Assembly: GCA_018667355.1 (NCBI GenBank)
Contig: JABIVC010000010.1
Coordinates: 1-64,000, forward strand
Origin: Gammaproteobacteria bacterium
GTDB taxonomy: Bacteria > Pseudomonadota > Gammaproteobacteria > GCA-002705445 > GCA-002716945
DNA length: 64,000 nucleotides
Direction: 5' to 3'
Shown: piece after piece, positions 1 to 10,450 of the stretch
Layout: each line of letters begins with the position of its first letter
Position numbering within the stretch: the first letter of the stretch is position 1
Notes under the pieces: model-generated
Seen by the model: only the letters and a program-made list of their open reading frames with translations
The model's database searches: none
Told to the model about the DNA's origin: nothing
Made by a program: the position numbers and the translations under genes

Positions 1-2
1 TA

Positions 3-79
3 GGGTGATTAGCTCAGCTGGTTAGAGCACCGCCCTTACAAGGCGGGGGTCGTAAGTTCGAATCTTTCATCACCCACCA
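3..79 (+). tRNA. tRNA-Val (anticodon TAC), CCA encoded
   Basis: Cloverleaf read by eye: GGGTGAT/ATCACCC acceptor, CCGCC-CTTACAA-GGCGG anticodon arm, TTCGAAT T-loop, CCA at 77-79. Confidence 0.95.
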
Positions 80-88
80 TAACAATTT

Positions 89-118
89 AAAAGAAGCAGA
101 TTTATCTGCTTCTTTTTA
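89..118 (+). terminator. Rho-independent terminator after tRNA-Val
   Basis: Perfect 12-bp stem AAAAGAAGCAGA / TCTGCTTCTTTT with TTTA loop, followed by a U-tract. Confidence 0.85.
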
Positions 119-160
119 TTTATGTGCATAGAGTTTAATGATAATATAACTTAGGTTTTT

Positions 161-234
161 GGGGGTGTAGCTCAGCTGGTTAGAGCGCCTGCCTGTCACG
201 CAGGAGGCCGAGGGTTCGAGTCCCTTCACTCCCG
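161..234 (+). tRNA. tRNA-Asp (anticodon GTC), no encoded CCA
   Basis: GGGGGTG/CACTCCC acceptor (one G.U), CCTGC-CTGTCAC-GCAGG anticodon arm, TTCGAGT T-loop. Confidence 0.95.
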
Positions 235-262
235 AAACCGCTTTAATGAAATTAGTAGACAT

Positions 263-2110
263 ATGTTATCAAAAATAAGAGATAAATTAAGCACATGGGT
301 TATAGGAGTTTTACTTTTATTAATTGCAGTTCCTTTAATATTTATGGGCTTAGGCAATTATGAGTCATCTCAGGAAAACTATGCTTTTAAGATTAATGAG
401 CAAGTAATTTCAACTTCTCAGTTAGAGCAAGAAGTATTTCAATATCGTCAAGCATTGGAAAAGAACTACCAAGGTAATCTTCCTCCATTATATACCAATA
501 GCTTTATTAGAGACATTACAGTTGATTATATGTTTAGAACAATACTACTGGACCAAGCATCTAGAAATATTGGGTTGGTTTTTCATAATAATTCTATTCT
601 TGACACAATTTATTCTACCTCATCTTTTAGAGATGATGATGGGTTTGATAAAGAAAAATACCTATCACAATTATATCGTATTGGTATGAATCCAAATTCT
701 TATGAAAGATATGTTTATCAAAAAGGTATTACCAGTCAGTTGCAAGATTCTATAACTAATACATCCTTTTTAACTAAAACTGAAAAGAATGATTTAATTA
801 AATTTCGACATCATACTAGAAATGTTAGCTATATGATTATCGATTATAATGATATAAAAAAAAGCATAGAAATAAGCTCTCAAGAACTCATAGAAGAATA
901 TGAGAATAATCTTGATATTTATCGTTCACCTGCTTATGCCAAATATTTATATTTAGATATTGATAAGAATGACATAATCAGAAATATAAAAGTTACTGAT
1001 GCCCAAGCAAAAAGTATATATGAGCTAAATTTAGAAGAGGGAGTTTATATAAACCCTGTTGTTTATAAGCTAAACCATGTCTTACTAGATACTGATATAA
1101 TAGCAAAAGAAGCACTAAGAGCATTAAATGAAGGTTCATCCTTCGAAGAAGTGTCTTTAAAGTATTCGACTGACACAGAAACTGTTGAAAATAAAGGATA
1201 TCTTGGAGAATTTACTCTAATAGATTTACCAGATTATCTATCTTCATCAATCACTAGTCTTGAAGTGGCTGAAATCTCAAATATCATTCAATCTTCAAAA
1301 GGTTTTCATATTATTTCTATATTAGGCCAAACTGATAATTCTATAAGTAGTTTTGATGATTTAAAAGATACAATTAAAAAGGATTACAAGAAAGAATCTG
1401 GTACTCGTAAGTATTTTGAGATAGCTGATGAAATTACAGAAATGAATTTTACAAAAAAATATAATCTTAAAGAGTTAGCTGATAGATTCAATATTCAAGT
1501 TAAATTATCCAAGTATATTTCTAAAGACGAAGGACATGGAATATTTGATTATGAGTTTGTTAGAGAAAATATTTTTACAGATGATGTAATTATGGATTCA
1601 AAAACAAGCGAGGTCATATATCTTAACAATGATAGACTTATTATTGCTGAATTAGATAGCTATAAAAATTCAAAGCAATTAAGCTATGAAGATTCTAAGG
1701 AGATTATTGAAGTTCTTGTTTTAACTGCTAAGACAAATGATGCTATTGTTGAAAAATCTGAAAATATTAGAAATGATCTTAATGCGGGTATCTCGGATCA
1801 ATTTGATAGATTATCTAGTTTTTCAGGAAGTATTGATTCTGATGAAATAGATGGAAAGATTAAACAATTATTTTTTAATATAAATCCAGCACAAGGATTT
1901 GTTTCAATGAATTTAGGCAGTAAAGATTATATTATATTTTCAGTTAATGATATTGTTTATCCAGAGAATGTTGATGAAATAAGTGATTTCGAGGATTATT
2001 ATAATTTTGCAAATAACACTCGTAGTGAAACAGAGTTTAATTCTTTTTATAATCTCTTTAGATCAAATGCAGAAATAAATATTAATACTGAATATATGGG
2101 TAGAGACTAA
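263..2110 (+). CDS. ppiD: Peptidyl-prolyl cis-trans isomerase D, membrane-anchored periplasmic chaperone
   Basis: N-terminal TM anchor (MLSKIRDKLSTWVIGVLLLLIAVPLIFMG), SurA_N-like and parvulin-like regions; next to fabI. Confidence 0.85.
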   Translation: MLSKIRDKLSTWVIGVLLLLIAVPLIFMGLGNYESSQENYAFKINEQVISTSQLEQEVFQYRQALEKNYQGNLPPLYTNSFIRDITVDYMFRTILLDQASRNIGLVFHNNSILDTIYSTSSFRDDDGFDKEKYLSQLYRIGMNPNSYERYVYQKGITSQLQDSITNTSFLTKTEKNDLIKFRHHTRNVSYMIIDYNDIKKSIEISSQELIEEYENNLDIYRSPAYAKYLYLDIDKNDIIRNIKVTDAQAKSIYELNLEEGVYINPVVYKLNHVLLDTDIIAKEALRALNEGSSFEEVSLKYSTDTETVENKGYLGEFTLIDLPDYLSSSITSLEVAEISNIIQSSKGFHIISILGQTDNSISSFDDLKDTIKKDYKKESGTRKYFEIADEITEMNFTKKYNLKELADRFNIQVKLSKYISKDEGHGIFDYEFVRENIFTDDVIMDSKTSEVIYLNNDRLIIAELDSYKNSKQLSYEDSKEIIEVLVLTAKTNDAIVEKSENIRNDLNAGISDQFDRLSSFSGSIDSDEIDGKIKQLFFNINPAQGFVSMNLGSKDYIIFSVNDIVYPENVDEISDFEDYYNFANNTRSETEFNSFYNLFRSNAEININTEYMGRD

Positions 2111-2877
2111 ACTCCACTTATATTAAATCCACAGTCAACATAGATAATCTGTCCTGTAATACCTGATGATGATTCACTTGCTAAAAAAAGCGCGGTATTA
2201 GCTACCTCTAAAGTTGTGACATTTCTCTTCAATGCTGATTTATCTTCTACATGTTTTAGAATCTCATTAAAACCTGAAATTCCAGCTGCCGCTAAAGTCT
2301 TTATGGGTCCAGCTGATATCCCATTAACACGAACATTTTTATTACCAAGAGAATGAGACATATATCTTACATTTGCTTCTAGACTTGCTTTAGCTAACCC
2401 CATTACATTGTAGTTTTTAATGACTCTTTCTGACCCTAGATAACTAAGTGTTATTAACGAGCCATTTGTATTAATAATGTCATTAAACTCTTTAGCTAAT
2501 GCGGCAAAACTATAAGAGCTAATATCATGTGCTATTTGGAAGCCCTCTCGGGTTATATTTTCGACATAATCCCCGCTCAATAACTCTCTTGGAGCAAAAG
2601 CAGCTGAATGGATAATTATGTCTATACTAGACCATTTATCTTTAATGAAATTCTTTAAATTGCCTATATCTTCATCTATTGCAAGATCACATGGGTGAAT
2701 TATTGAATTTCCTGATAATTCTGAGGATATTTCTTCCACTCTACTTTTTAATTTTTCATTTTGATATGTTAATGCAATTTCTGCACCATTATTGCTAAAT
2801 ACTTGGGCAATGCTGGCTGCTATTGATCTTTTACTTGCTACACCTATTATCAGTACTTTCTTATTTTTTAAATTCAT
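2107..2877 (-). CDS. fabI: Enoyl-[acyl-carrier-protein] reductase (NADH)
   Basis: FabI-type SDR: GVASKRSIAASIAQVF, SYLGSERVIKNYNVMGLAKASLEANVRY, C-terminal GQIIYVDCG. Confidence 0.93.
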   Translation of the reverse strand: MNLKNKKVLIIGVASKRSIAASIAQVFSNNGAEIALTYQNEKLKSRVEEISSELSGNSIIHPCDLAIDEDIGNLKNFIKDKWSSIDIIIHSAAFAPRELLSGDYVENITREGFQIAHDISSYSFAALAKEFNDIINTNGSLITLSYLGSERVIKNYNVMGLAKASLEANVRYMSHSLGNKNVRVNGISAGPIKTLAAAGISGFNEILKHVEDKSALKRNVTTLEVANTALFLASESSSGITGQIIYVDCGFNISGV

Positions 2878-2942
2878 TTTCTTATAATTTTGCTTTAATA
2901 GTTATATAGAATATTATAATAAAGTATAAATCTTAATTTTTC

Positions 2943-4733
2943 ATGAATATTTACTATAAAATGCTAATTAAACTACCAGCCATTATCTGTACCTTACTAT
3001 TTAGTATTGTGACCTTGGCTGACAAGTCTATTGCTATTGGCTATGAACCTAAGTATAGCAATACTTTTACAAACTTTGATTATGTAAATCCTGATTCTAA
3101 ACAGGGTGGAGTAATTAAATTATCAGCATTTGGGACATTTGAATCTCTAAATCCATTCCTGCTAAAATCCTTGGCCCCTGCAGGTTTAACAAATTTAGTC
3201 TTTGAGACTTTAATGGAAAGGAGTCTCGACGAACCATCATCTAGCTATGGACATATTGCCTCAAGATATAGCCTGTCAGATGATAAATTATCTGTTACTT
3301 ATCATATTAAAGATAATGCTTATTTTTCAAATGGAGATAAAATTACAGCAAGTGATGTTAAATTCTCTTTTTATACATTAATTGGAAAAGATGCTCATCC
3401 TCAGTATAAAATCTATTGGTCTGATATTAAAGATGTTGTAGTTATCGATTCAAAATCAATAAAATTTATGTTCAACAAAAAAAATCCTGAGCTACATATG
3501 ATCATAGGGGATATACCTATTTTCTCCAAAAAGTGGTTCAATGGAAAATCATTCAGTGATTCAATCCTCGACGCACCCATTGCCAGTGGCCCATACATTA
3601 TAAGTAAATATGAAACTGGAAGATTCATTGAATATAAAAAAAATCCAAACTATTGGGCCATTAAGGAACCAACTCGGAAAGGAATGTTTAATTTTGAAAA
3701 AATAATTTTTAAATATTATAAAGATATGACTGTTGCCCTTGAGGCTTTCAAGGCAGGCGAGTATGACTTTATTTACGAGAACCACTCTAAGAGGTGGGCA
3801 AGAGATTATAATGGTCCCAATTTTAGTAATAATACAATTATAAAAACTGAACTGAAGCATATGAATAATGCTGGTATACAGGGATTTATATTTAATACTA
3901 GAAAGAAAATATTTCAAGATAAAAGAGTTAGGAAGGCTATCACCTTAGCTTTTGATTTTAATTGGTCTAATAATAATCTTTTTTATAATCAGTATACTAG
4001 ATGTGAAAGCTATTTTAGTAATAGCGAACTCTCAGGTAGCTTAAAGCCAACTCAAGATGAATTAGATTTAGCTGAAACACTTTCTATACCATTATCTAAA
4101 GTAATAGAAAAAGACAATGAATTCATTTTTGATTCATCAAAGAATAATAGAAAAAATCTCTATAAAGCAAAAAAGATATTTGATGATTTAGGCTGGACGG
4201 TAAAGAATGAAATACTATATGATAATAATAATTCAATAGTTGAATTTGATTTTTTACTTGCTCAAAAAGGTTTCGAGCGTATTCTAGCACCATTTGCTAA
4301 AAACTTAAAAAAACTAGGAATCAGATTAAACTATAGAACTATAGACCTCTCGTTATATCAGAGACGAGTAGATTCCTTTGATTTTGATATGATGGTTATG
4401 AGCTACCCTCAATCTCAATCACCTGGCAATGAACTTATGTCAATGTTTCATTCTAATAGTGCTCAGAGTAAAGGCACATATAATGTAGGTGGGATTAGTG
4501 ACCCACATATTGATATACTTTTAGAAACTATTATCTATAGTTCTGATAGAAAGGATATGATAATTGCGGCAAATTTGTTAGACAGGCTTCTTTGGAATGA
4601 ATTTTATATGTTGCCTAATTGGTATATAAATACACATAGAATCGCTTTTTTTGATAAATTTGAACAGCCTGCTAATTTACCTAAATATTATGAAGCAACA
4701 AATTATATTTTAAAAACCTGGTCTGTTAAATAA
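2943..4733 (+). CDS. yejA: Peptide ABC transporter substrate-binding protein (YejA/NppA-like)
   Basis: SBP_bac_5-type protein with signal peptide, followed by two permeases and a double-ATPase. Confidence 0.8.
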   Translation: MNIYYKMLIKLPAIICTLLFSIVTLADKSIAIGYEPKYSNTFTNFDYVNPDSKQGGVIKLSAFGTFESLNPFLLKSLAPAGLTNLVFETLMERSLDEPSSSYGHIASRYSLSDDKLSVTYHIKDNAYFSNGDKITASDVKFSFYTLIGKDAHPQYKIYWSDIKDVVVIDSKSIKFMFNKKNPELHMIIGDIPIFSKKWFNGKSFSDSILDAPIASGPYIISKYETGRFIEYKKNPNYWAIKEPTRKGMFNFEKIIFKYYKDMTVALEAFKAGEYDFIYENHSKRWARDYNGPNFSNNTIIKTELKHMNNAGIQGFIFNTRKKIFQDKRVRKAITLAFDFNWSNNNLFYNQYTRCESYFSNSELSGSLKPTQDELDLAETLSIPLSKVIEKDNEFIFDSSKNNRKNLYKAKKIFDDLGWTVKNEILYDNNNSIVEFDFLLAQKGFERILAPFAKNLKKLGIRLNYRTIDLSLYQRRVDSFDFDMMVMSYPQSQSPGNELMSMFHSNSAQSKGTYNVGGISDPHIDILLETIIYSSDRKDMIIAANLLDRLLWNEFYMLPNWYINTHRIAFFDKFEQPANLPKYYEATNYILKTWSVK

Positions 4734-5797
4734 TGTATTATTATATAATAAAAAGATTACTATTGATGATACCAACTTTGTTAGGTATATTATTTTTAAC
4801 ATTTGTTGTAACTCAATTTGTCCCAGGTGGGCCGGTTGAACAACTTACAAATCAGTTAACAAGCCTTAATGTAACTGGAGAAGCTTCTTCAGGTTCAGCA
4901 AACTTATACCGGGGCTCTAGCGGACTAAGTGAAGAACAACTTTTAAGTCTTAAGGAATACTATGGTTTTGATAAACCATTTATTGAGAGGTTTACTGATT
5001 TAGTAAAAAATTATCTCGTGTTTGATTTGGGTGATAGTTATTTTCATCATCAGTCTGTTTCGGAGCTTATAGTTTCAAAACTACCTGTATCAATTAGTTT
5101 GGGATTATGGACTTTCTTAATAATTTATTCTATTTGTATTCCTTTGGGTATAAAAAAAGCTGTTACACATGGGTCTAATTTTGACTTAACAAGTAGTACA
5201 ATAATACTTATTGGATATTCTATCCCAGGTTTTGTTTTAGGCATCAGTTTAATTGTTTTGTTTGGAGGTGGAAGTTTTTATGATGTTTTTCCAACAAGAG
5301 GTTTAATATCGGATAATTGGGATGAATTATCGATTGGTGCTAAAATTTTAGATTATCTATGGCATATGACTCTGCCAATAATATCCTCCGTTATCGGAAG
5401 TTTCGCTGTAATGACTATGTTGACAAAAAATAGCTTCATAGAGGAAATAAAAAAACAGTACGTCTTGACAGCAAAAGCTAAAGGGCTTACTGATAATGAG
5501 ATATTATATAAGCATGTTTTCAAAAACGCTTTGATACCAATACTAACTGGTTTTCCAGCACAGTTTATTTCAGCTTTCTTTACAGGTAGTATCTTGATAG
5601 AAACAATATTCTCTTTGGATGGCATTGGCTTATTATCATATGAATCAATACTTCATCGTGACTATCCTGTAGTACTAGGTACTTTATTCTTATTCACTCT
5701 TCTTGGTTTACTAGCGAAGTTATTAACTGATATAAGTTATTTATTTGTTGATCCAAGGATTAAGTTTGACTCTATTGATAATGGGAGAAATAATTGA
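4733..5797 (+). CDS. yejB: Peptide ABC transporter permease (YejB-like)
   Basis: BPD_transp_1 permease with EAA-like loop TAKAKGLTDNEILYKHVFKNALIP. Confidence 0.85.
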   Translation: MYYYIIKRLLLMIPTLLGILFLTFVVTQFVPGGPVEQLTNQLTSLNVTGEASSGSANLYRGSSGLSEEQLLSLKEYYGFDKPFIERFTDLVKNYLVFDLGDSYFHHQSVSELIVSKLPVSISLGLWTFLIIYSICIPLGIKKAVTHGSNFDLTSSTIILIGYSIPGFVLGISLIVLFGGGSFYDVFPTRGLISDNWDELSIGAKILDYLWHMTLPIISSVIGSFAVMTMLTKNSFIEEIKKQYVLTAKAKGLTDNEILYKHVFKNALIPILTGFPAQFISAFFTGSILIETIFSLDGIGLLSYESILHRDYPVVLGTLFLFTLLGLLAKLLTDISYLFVDPRIKFDSIDNGRNN

Positions 5798-6813
5798 ATA
5801 AACTAAATAAATATAGCTCTTATTGGATTAAGTTTTTAGAGAATAAAAGAAACAAATATAGCTTATTTATTTTTAGCTTCATTTTTATTCTCAGTTTATT
5901 CGCAGAAGTAATTAGTAATGATAAACCATTAGTGATGAATATTGATGATAAATTATACTTTCCAATATTAATGACATATAGTGACAAACACTTTGGTGGC
6001 TATTTCGATACCGAAGCTGATTATAAAGATGATTTTATGACTCGAAAGTTAGAAATGAAAAATAACTGGGCAGTATTCCCTTTTAACCCACACTCCTATA
6101 ATAGTATTAACCTTAATAACTCAAAACCTAATCCTGCTCCACCGTCTAAATATAATTATTTAGGCACTGATGATCGAGGGAGAGATGTTTTAGCTAGGCT
6201 AATATATGGTTTCAGATTATCTGTTTTATTTGCTTTTGCGTTAACTGCAATTGGAATATTGATTGGTCTTTTTTTTGGAGCCCTCCAAGGATATTATGCT
6301 GGTAAGATAGATTTGTATTTACAAAGGTTTATAGAAATCTGGGGCTCTATGCCTGAATTATATCTTTTAATAATATTTTCATCGTTATTTGAACCAAATA
6401 TTTTTTTACTCATAGTTCTTTTATCGCTTTTTGGCTGGATGAGTTTATCAGATTACGTAAGAGCTGAATTTCTGAAAGGAAGAAACATGGAATATGTAAT
6501 TGCCGCAAGAACTCTAGGGCTTTCTAATACAGAAATAATTATAAAACATATTTTACCTAATAGCATGGTTTCTGTGATTACTTTTTTACCATTTAGGATT
6601 AGTGGCGCAATATTGATATTAACAAGTTTAGATTTTTTAGGTTTGGGTGTACCACCAGACACACCAAGTCTAGGCGAATTATTGGCTCAAGGTAAAGACA
6701 ATATAGAGGCATGGTGGTTATCAATATCAACATTTTTAGTACTTACTGGAACATTACTATTATTAATATTTATAGGGGAGGGTATCAGAGAATCTCTTGA
6801 TGCAAGGTCCTAA
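5794..6813 (+). CDS. yejE: Peptide ABC transporter permease (YejE-like), TTG start overlapping the yejB stop
   Basis: Permease motif AARTLGLSNTEIIIKHILPNSMVSV; TTGA overlap with yejB. Confidence 0.85.
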   Translation: MNKLNKYSSYWIKFLENKRNKYSLFIFSFIFILSLFAEVISNDKPLVMNIDDKLYFPILMTYSDKHFGGYFDTEADYKDDFMTRKLEMKNNWAVFPFNPHSYNSINLNNSKPNPAPPSKYNYLGTDDRGRDVLARLIYGFRLSVLFAFALTAIGILIGLFFGALQGYYAGKIDLYLQRFIEIWGSMPELYLLIIFSSLFEPNIFLLIVLLSLFGWMSLSDYVRAEFLKGRNMEYVIAARTLGLSNTEIIIKHILPNSMVSVITFLPFRISGAILILTSLDFLGLGVPPDTPSLGELLAQGKDNIEAWWLSISTFLVLTGTLLLLIFIGEGIRESLDARS

Positions 6814-8396
6814 TGAAGATATTAGAAATTAAAAACCTCTCTCTCAAAAGTAAAAAAAATAATATATTATTATTGCAGAACATCAATCTTATACTAAATA
6901 AAGGTGAAATTTTAGGGATTGTTGGAGAGTCAGGTTCTGGTAAAACTTTGATGGGGCTTTGTATAACAAAACTTATAGATCCAAACATTTTTGAAATCAT
7001 ATCAGGAGAGATTATCTATGATGGTAAAAATCTTCTTGAATGTCCTGAGGACTATCTGAGAAATATAAGAACTAGTATGGTATCGATGATTTTCCAAGAA
7101 CCAATGTTATCCTTGAATCCGGTACAAACAATACAAACTCAATTACATGAAGTAATTAAACTTCATATAACAAGGAATGAAAAAGAGATTGACACCTTAT
7201 CAGAAGAAATTATTACTAAAACTGGTCTTGCAGATATTAAGAAAATATTATCAAGTTATCCTCATATGCTATCTGGTGGTCAGCGGCAACGTATTATGAT
7301 TGCAATTGCACTTGTTTGTAAGCCAGAGGTTCTTATCGCTGATGAACCAACAACTGCATTGGATGTAACTCTGCAATTACAGATATTAGATTTACTCAAA
7401 GACTTTAAAAATAAGAATAATATGTCAATGATATTAGTTTCACATGATTTAGATTTAATCAAAAATTACTCTGACCATATTATTATTCTTAATAATGGTC
7501 AAGTTGTAGAAGAAGGTATTACTAGAGATATTTTTGAAAGACCTACTAATGAGTATACTAAGAAACTAATTTCAAGTAGACCAGATAATATGATTAGTTC
7601 TGAGGCAGGTAATGTGAAAATATTAGAAACAAAAGACTTATCTTGTAGATTTGCACTTAATAATGCTTTCTTTTCAAAAAATAAAAAATACTTTACTGCT
7701 CTTTCTAATATAAATATCCACATTAACTCAGCTGAAACTATAGGGATAGTTGGAGAATCTGGTTCTGGCAAAACAACGCTAGCAATGGCTATAATGCAAC
7801 TTCTTGATTATAAGGGAAATATATTATTTGATAATCAGGACTTTTCCAAACTTTCTGAGAAAGATATTAGGAAACATAGAGATGATTTTCAAATTGTTTT
7901 TCAGGATCCTTTTTCATCGCTTTCGCCTAGATTAAACATATTAGAAATACTATCAGAAGGACTTTTAGCTTTTAATAAGAATATTACAAATGAAAAATTA
8001 GTTAATATATGCTCTTCCTTATTAACAGAAGTTGGTTTAAATCATGATATGCTTTCAAGATACCCACACCAATTTTCAGGAGGACAAAGACAACGTATTG
8101 CTATTGCTAGAGCACTTTCTATGAAACCAAAACTTATTATATTTGATGAGCCAACTAGCGCGTTAGATGCTATTGTACAAAAAAATATTTTAGAATTGAT
8201 TGTTTCATTACAAGAAAAATATTCATTAAGTTATTGTTTCATCAGCCATGATTTAAAAGTAATTAAGTCTATTTCACATAGAATATATGTTATTAAGGAC
8301 TCTAAAATTATAGAAACAAATTCTACAAAGAATATATTATGCAACCCAAAAAGTGACTATACACGTAGTCTCATAAAGTCTTCATTTTTAAGCTGA
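6813..8396 (+). CDS. yejF: Peptide ABC transporter ATP-binding protein with two ABC domains (YejF-like)
   Basis: Two Walker A motifs (GESGSGKT), two signature motifs (LSGGQRQR, FSGGQRQR), two Walker B regions. Confidence 0.88.
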   Translation: MKILEIKNLSLKSKKNNILLLQNINLILNKGEILGIVGESGSGKTLMGLCITKLIDPNIFEIISGEIIYDGKNLLECPEDYLRNIRTSMVSMIFQEPMLSLNPVQTIQTQLHEVIKLHITRNEKEIDTLSEEIITKTGLADIKKILSSYPHMLSGGQRQRIMIAIALVCKPEVLIADEPTTALDVTLQLQILDLLKDFKNKNNMSMILVSHDLDLIKNYSDHIIILNNGQVVEEGITRDIFERPTNEYTKKLISSRPDNMISSEAGNVKILETKDLSCRFALNNAFFSKNKKYFTALSNINIHINSAETIGIVGESGSGKTTLAMAIMQLLDYKGNILFDNQDFSKLSEKDIRKHRDDFQIVFQDPFSSLSPRLNILEILSEGLLAFNKNITNEKLVNICSSLLTEVGLNHDMLSRYPHQFSGGQRQRIAIARALSMKPKLIIFDEPTSALDAIVQKNILELIVSLQEKYSLSYCFISHDLKVIKSISHRIYVIKDSKIIETNSTKNILCNPKSDYTRSLIKSSFLS

Positions 8397-9527
8397 TTCA
8401 AAAATATTTTTCAAAATTTGAGAATAAACTTTGGTTGTATTTAGCAAATCTTTTTCGGTTGTATGCTCATTAATTTTGTGAATTGATTCATTAATGAGAC
8501 CAAATTCGACTACTTGATCACATATTTTTGCAATAAATCTTCCGTCTGATGTGCCTCCATCAGTCGTGATTTCTGGATTTATATCCAAGACCGCTTTAGT
8601 AGCTTTAATGCATGAATTTAATAAATCCTTTTTCACTGTTAGATATGGATCACCCGAATGGTGCCATTCAATATTGTATTTTAGCTTACTAGAGTCCATT
8701 ATTTGATGAATATCACTCATTAGTTTATCGCATGTTGTTTCTGTCGAATATCTAAAATTAAAATCCATAGTTAGTTGCCCTGGTATAATATTTGATGCAC
8801 CCACACCACTATTTAAATTCGATATCTGAAACGATGTCGGCGGGAAGTATTTATTACCTTTATCATACTTTTTGGTAACCATATCATTTAGCGTTGGTGA
8901 AAAAGCATGAATAGGATTCATTGCGTTATGCGGGTATGCTACATGACCTTGTATACCTTGGATTGTAATTTTTCCAGATAATGAACCTCTTCTTCCATTT
9001 TTGATGGTGTCGCCCAATACTTTTTTAGAGGATGGCTCGCCTATCAAACACATATCAATATTATGTTTCGTTAAATCACCATCATTTACTAATCTTTTAA
9101 TACCATTTTGAGCAGGACCTTCTTCATCACTGGTTAGTATCACCATGAGACTTCCTTTAAAATCTTTATTTGAATTAATAAAATCTTTAATAGATATTAG
9201 AATACATGCGACACTCCCTTTCATATCTGATGTGCCACGACCATATAATTTTGAATCTATTTCTGTAAGCTCAAAAGGGTTTGATATCCACTTATCTAAG
9301 TTTCCAGTTGGAACAACATCTGTATGCCCAACATATGCAAAAACAGGACTATCTTTTCCATATCTTGCTATTAGATTTATTACATCTCCGTTTTTTTTGA
9401 ATTCAATTTCAAAACCTAAAGATTCTAAATATTCTGCGATGAATTTTTGGCAACCGTCATCTTCAGGTGTTAGCGATTTACAACTAATCAATTTACTTAA
9501 TAATTTTACTATGCTTTTAGTGTTCAT
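8388..9527 (-). CDS. dapE: Succinyl-diaminopimelate desuccinylase
   Basis: M20 peptidase motifs GHTDVVPTG, GRGTSDMKG, SDEEGPA, GGTSDGRF. Confidence 0.93.
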   Translation of the reverse strand: MNTKSIVKLLSKLISCKSLTPEDDGCQKFIAEYLESLGFEIEFKKNGDVINLIARYGKDSPVFAYVGHTDVVPTGNLDKWISNPFELTEIDSKLYGRGTSDMKGSVACILISIKDFINSNKDFKGSLMVILTSDEEGPAQNGIKRLVNDGDLTKHNIDMCLIGEPSSKKVLGDTIKNGRRGSLSGKITIQGIQGHVAYPHNAMNPIHAFSPTLNDMVTKKYDKGNKYFPPTSFQISNLNSGVGASNIIPGQLTMDFNFRYSTETTCDKLMSDIHQIMDSSKLKYNIEWHHSGDPYLTVKKDLLNSCIKATKAVLDINPEITTDGGTSDGRFIAKICDQVVEFGLINESIHKINEHTTEKDLLNTTKVYSQILKNIFESA

Positions 9528-10303
9528 GATATTTTTTTAATACTCTCTTCATTTCTAAAGGTTAGAATTTCATAACCATTATTTGTTACCAATATTGTAT
9601 GCTCCCATTGCGCTGATAATGAATGATCTTGAGTCACCACAGTCCATCCATCACCTAATAGTTTTGTTTTATATTTTCCAGCGTTTATCATTGGCTCAAT
9701 TGTAAACGTCATACCTTCCTCTAATCTAATCCCAGTATTTTTAATCCCATAATGTAATATTTGAGGTGATTCATGAAAATTTTTTCCTATCCCATGTCCA
9801 CAATAGTCTTTTACTACTGAAAAGTTATTATCATAAGCATGTTTTTGTATTACGGCTCCTATATCTCCTATTTGAAGACCTGGCCTTACTATACTGATTG
9901 CTTTGTACATGCATTCCTGTGTAATTTTACAAAGTCTTTCTGCTAGTATACTTGGTTTTCCAACATGATACATTTTACTTGTATCACCATGAAACCCTTC
10001 TTTTATTACTGTTACATCGATATTTACTATATCACTCTCTTTCAAAATTTTATCGCCTGAAGGTATCCCATGGCATACCTGATGATTAATAGATGTACAT
10101 ATAGATTTTGGGAAACCTTTGTAATTCAATGGCGCCGGTATTGCACTTTGCTCTTTTACTATGAAATCATGGCATATTAGATCAAGTTCTTCTGTTGAGA
10201 CACCTGGCTTAACATGCTGTTCAATCATTTCTAAAACCTCAGATGCTAGTTTTCCAGCAACACGCATTTTTTCAATATCTGATTTTGTTTTGATATCTAC
10301 CAT
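9524..10303 (-). CDS. map: Type I methionine aminopeptidase
   Basis: M24 motifs NHQVCHGIPS, VNIDVTVIKEGFHGDTSKMY, GHGIGKNFHE, FTIEPMI; next to rpsB. Confidence 0.95.
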   Translation of the reverse strand: MVDIKTKSDIEKMRVAGKLASEVLEMIEQHVKPGVSTEELDLICHDFIVKEQSAIPAPLNYKGFPKSICTSINHQVCHGIPSGDKILKESDIVNIDVTVIKEGFHGDTSKMYHVGKPSILAERLCKITQECMYKAISIVRPGLQIGDIGAVIQKHAYDNNFSVVKDYCGHGIGKNFHESPQILHYGIKNTGIRLEEGMTFTIEPMINAGKYKTKLLGDGWTVVTQDHSLSAQWEHTILVTNNGYEILTFRNEESIKKIS

Positions 10304-10450
10304 TAAATTTACCTAAATAGCACTTTTTAGCTCAAATTATCAGATTTTTATTGTTGAATCCATGTAAATATGATAAAAAACCCTATCAACAATATTTATA
10401 CTGATATTGTATTGTATGAATAATTAAATTTATTAGGAGTATCGCTAAGA

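Noticed and set aside
2943-8396. yej-like operon as an unusual transporter
   Set aside because: ppiD-fabI next to this operon resembles known Pseudomonas gene order (npp/yej locus); treated as ordinary
9145-9540. 131-aa plus-strand ORF opposite dapE
   Set aside because: Antisense to strongly conserved dapE motifs; no independent support
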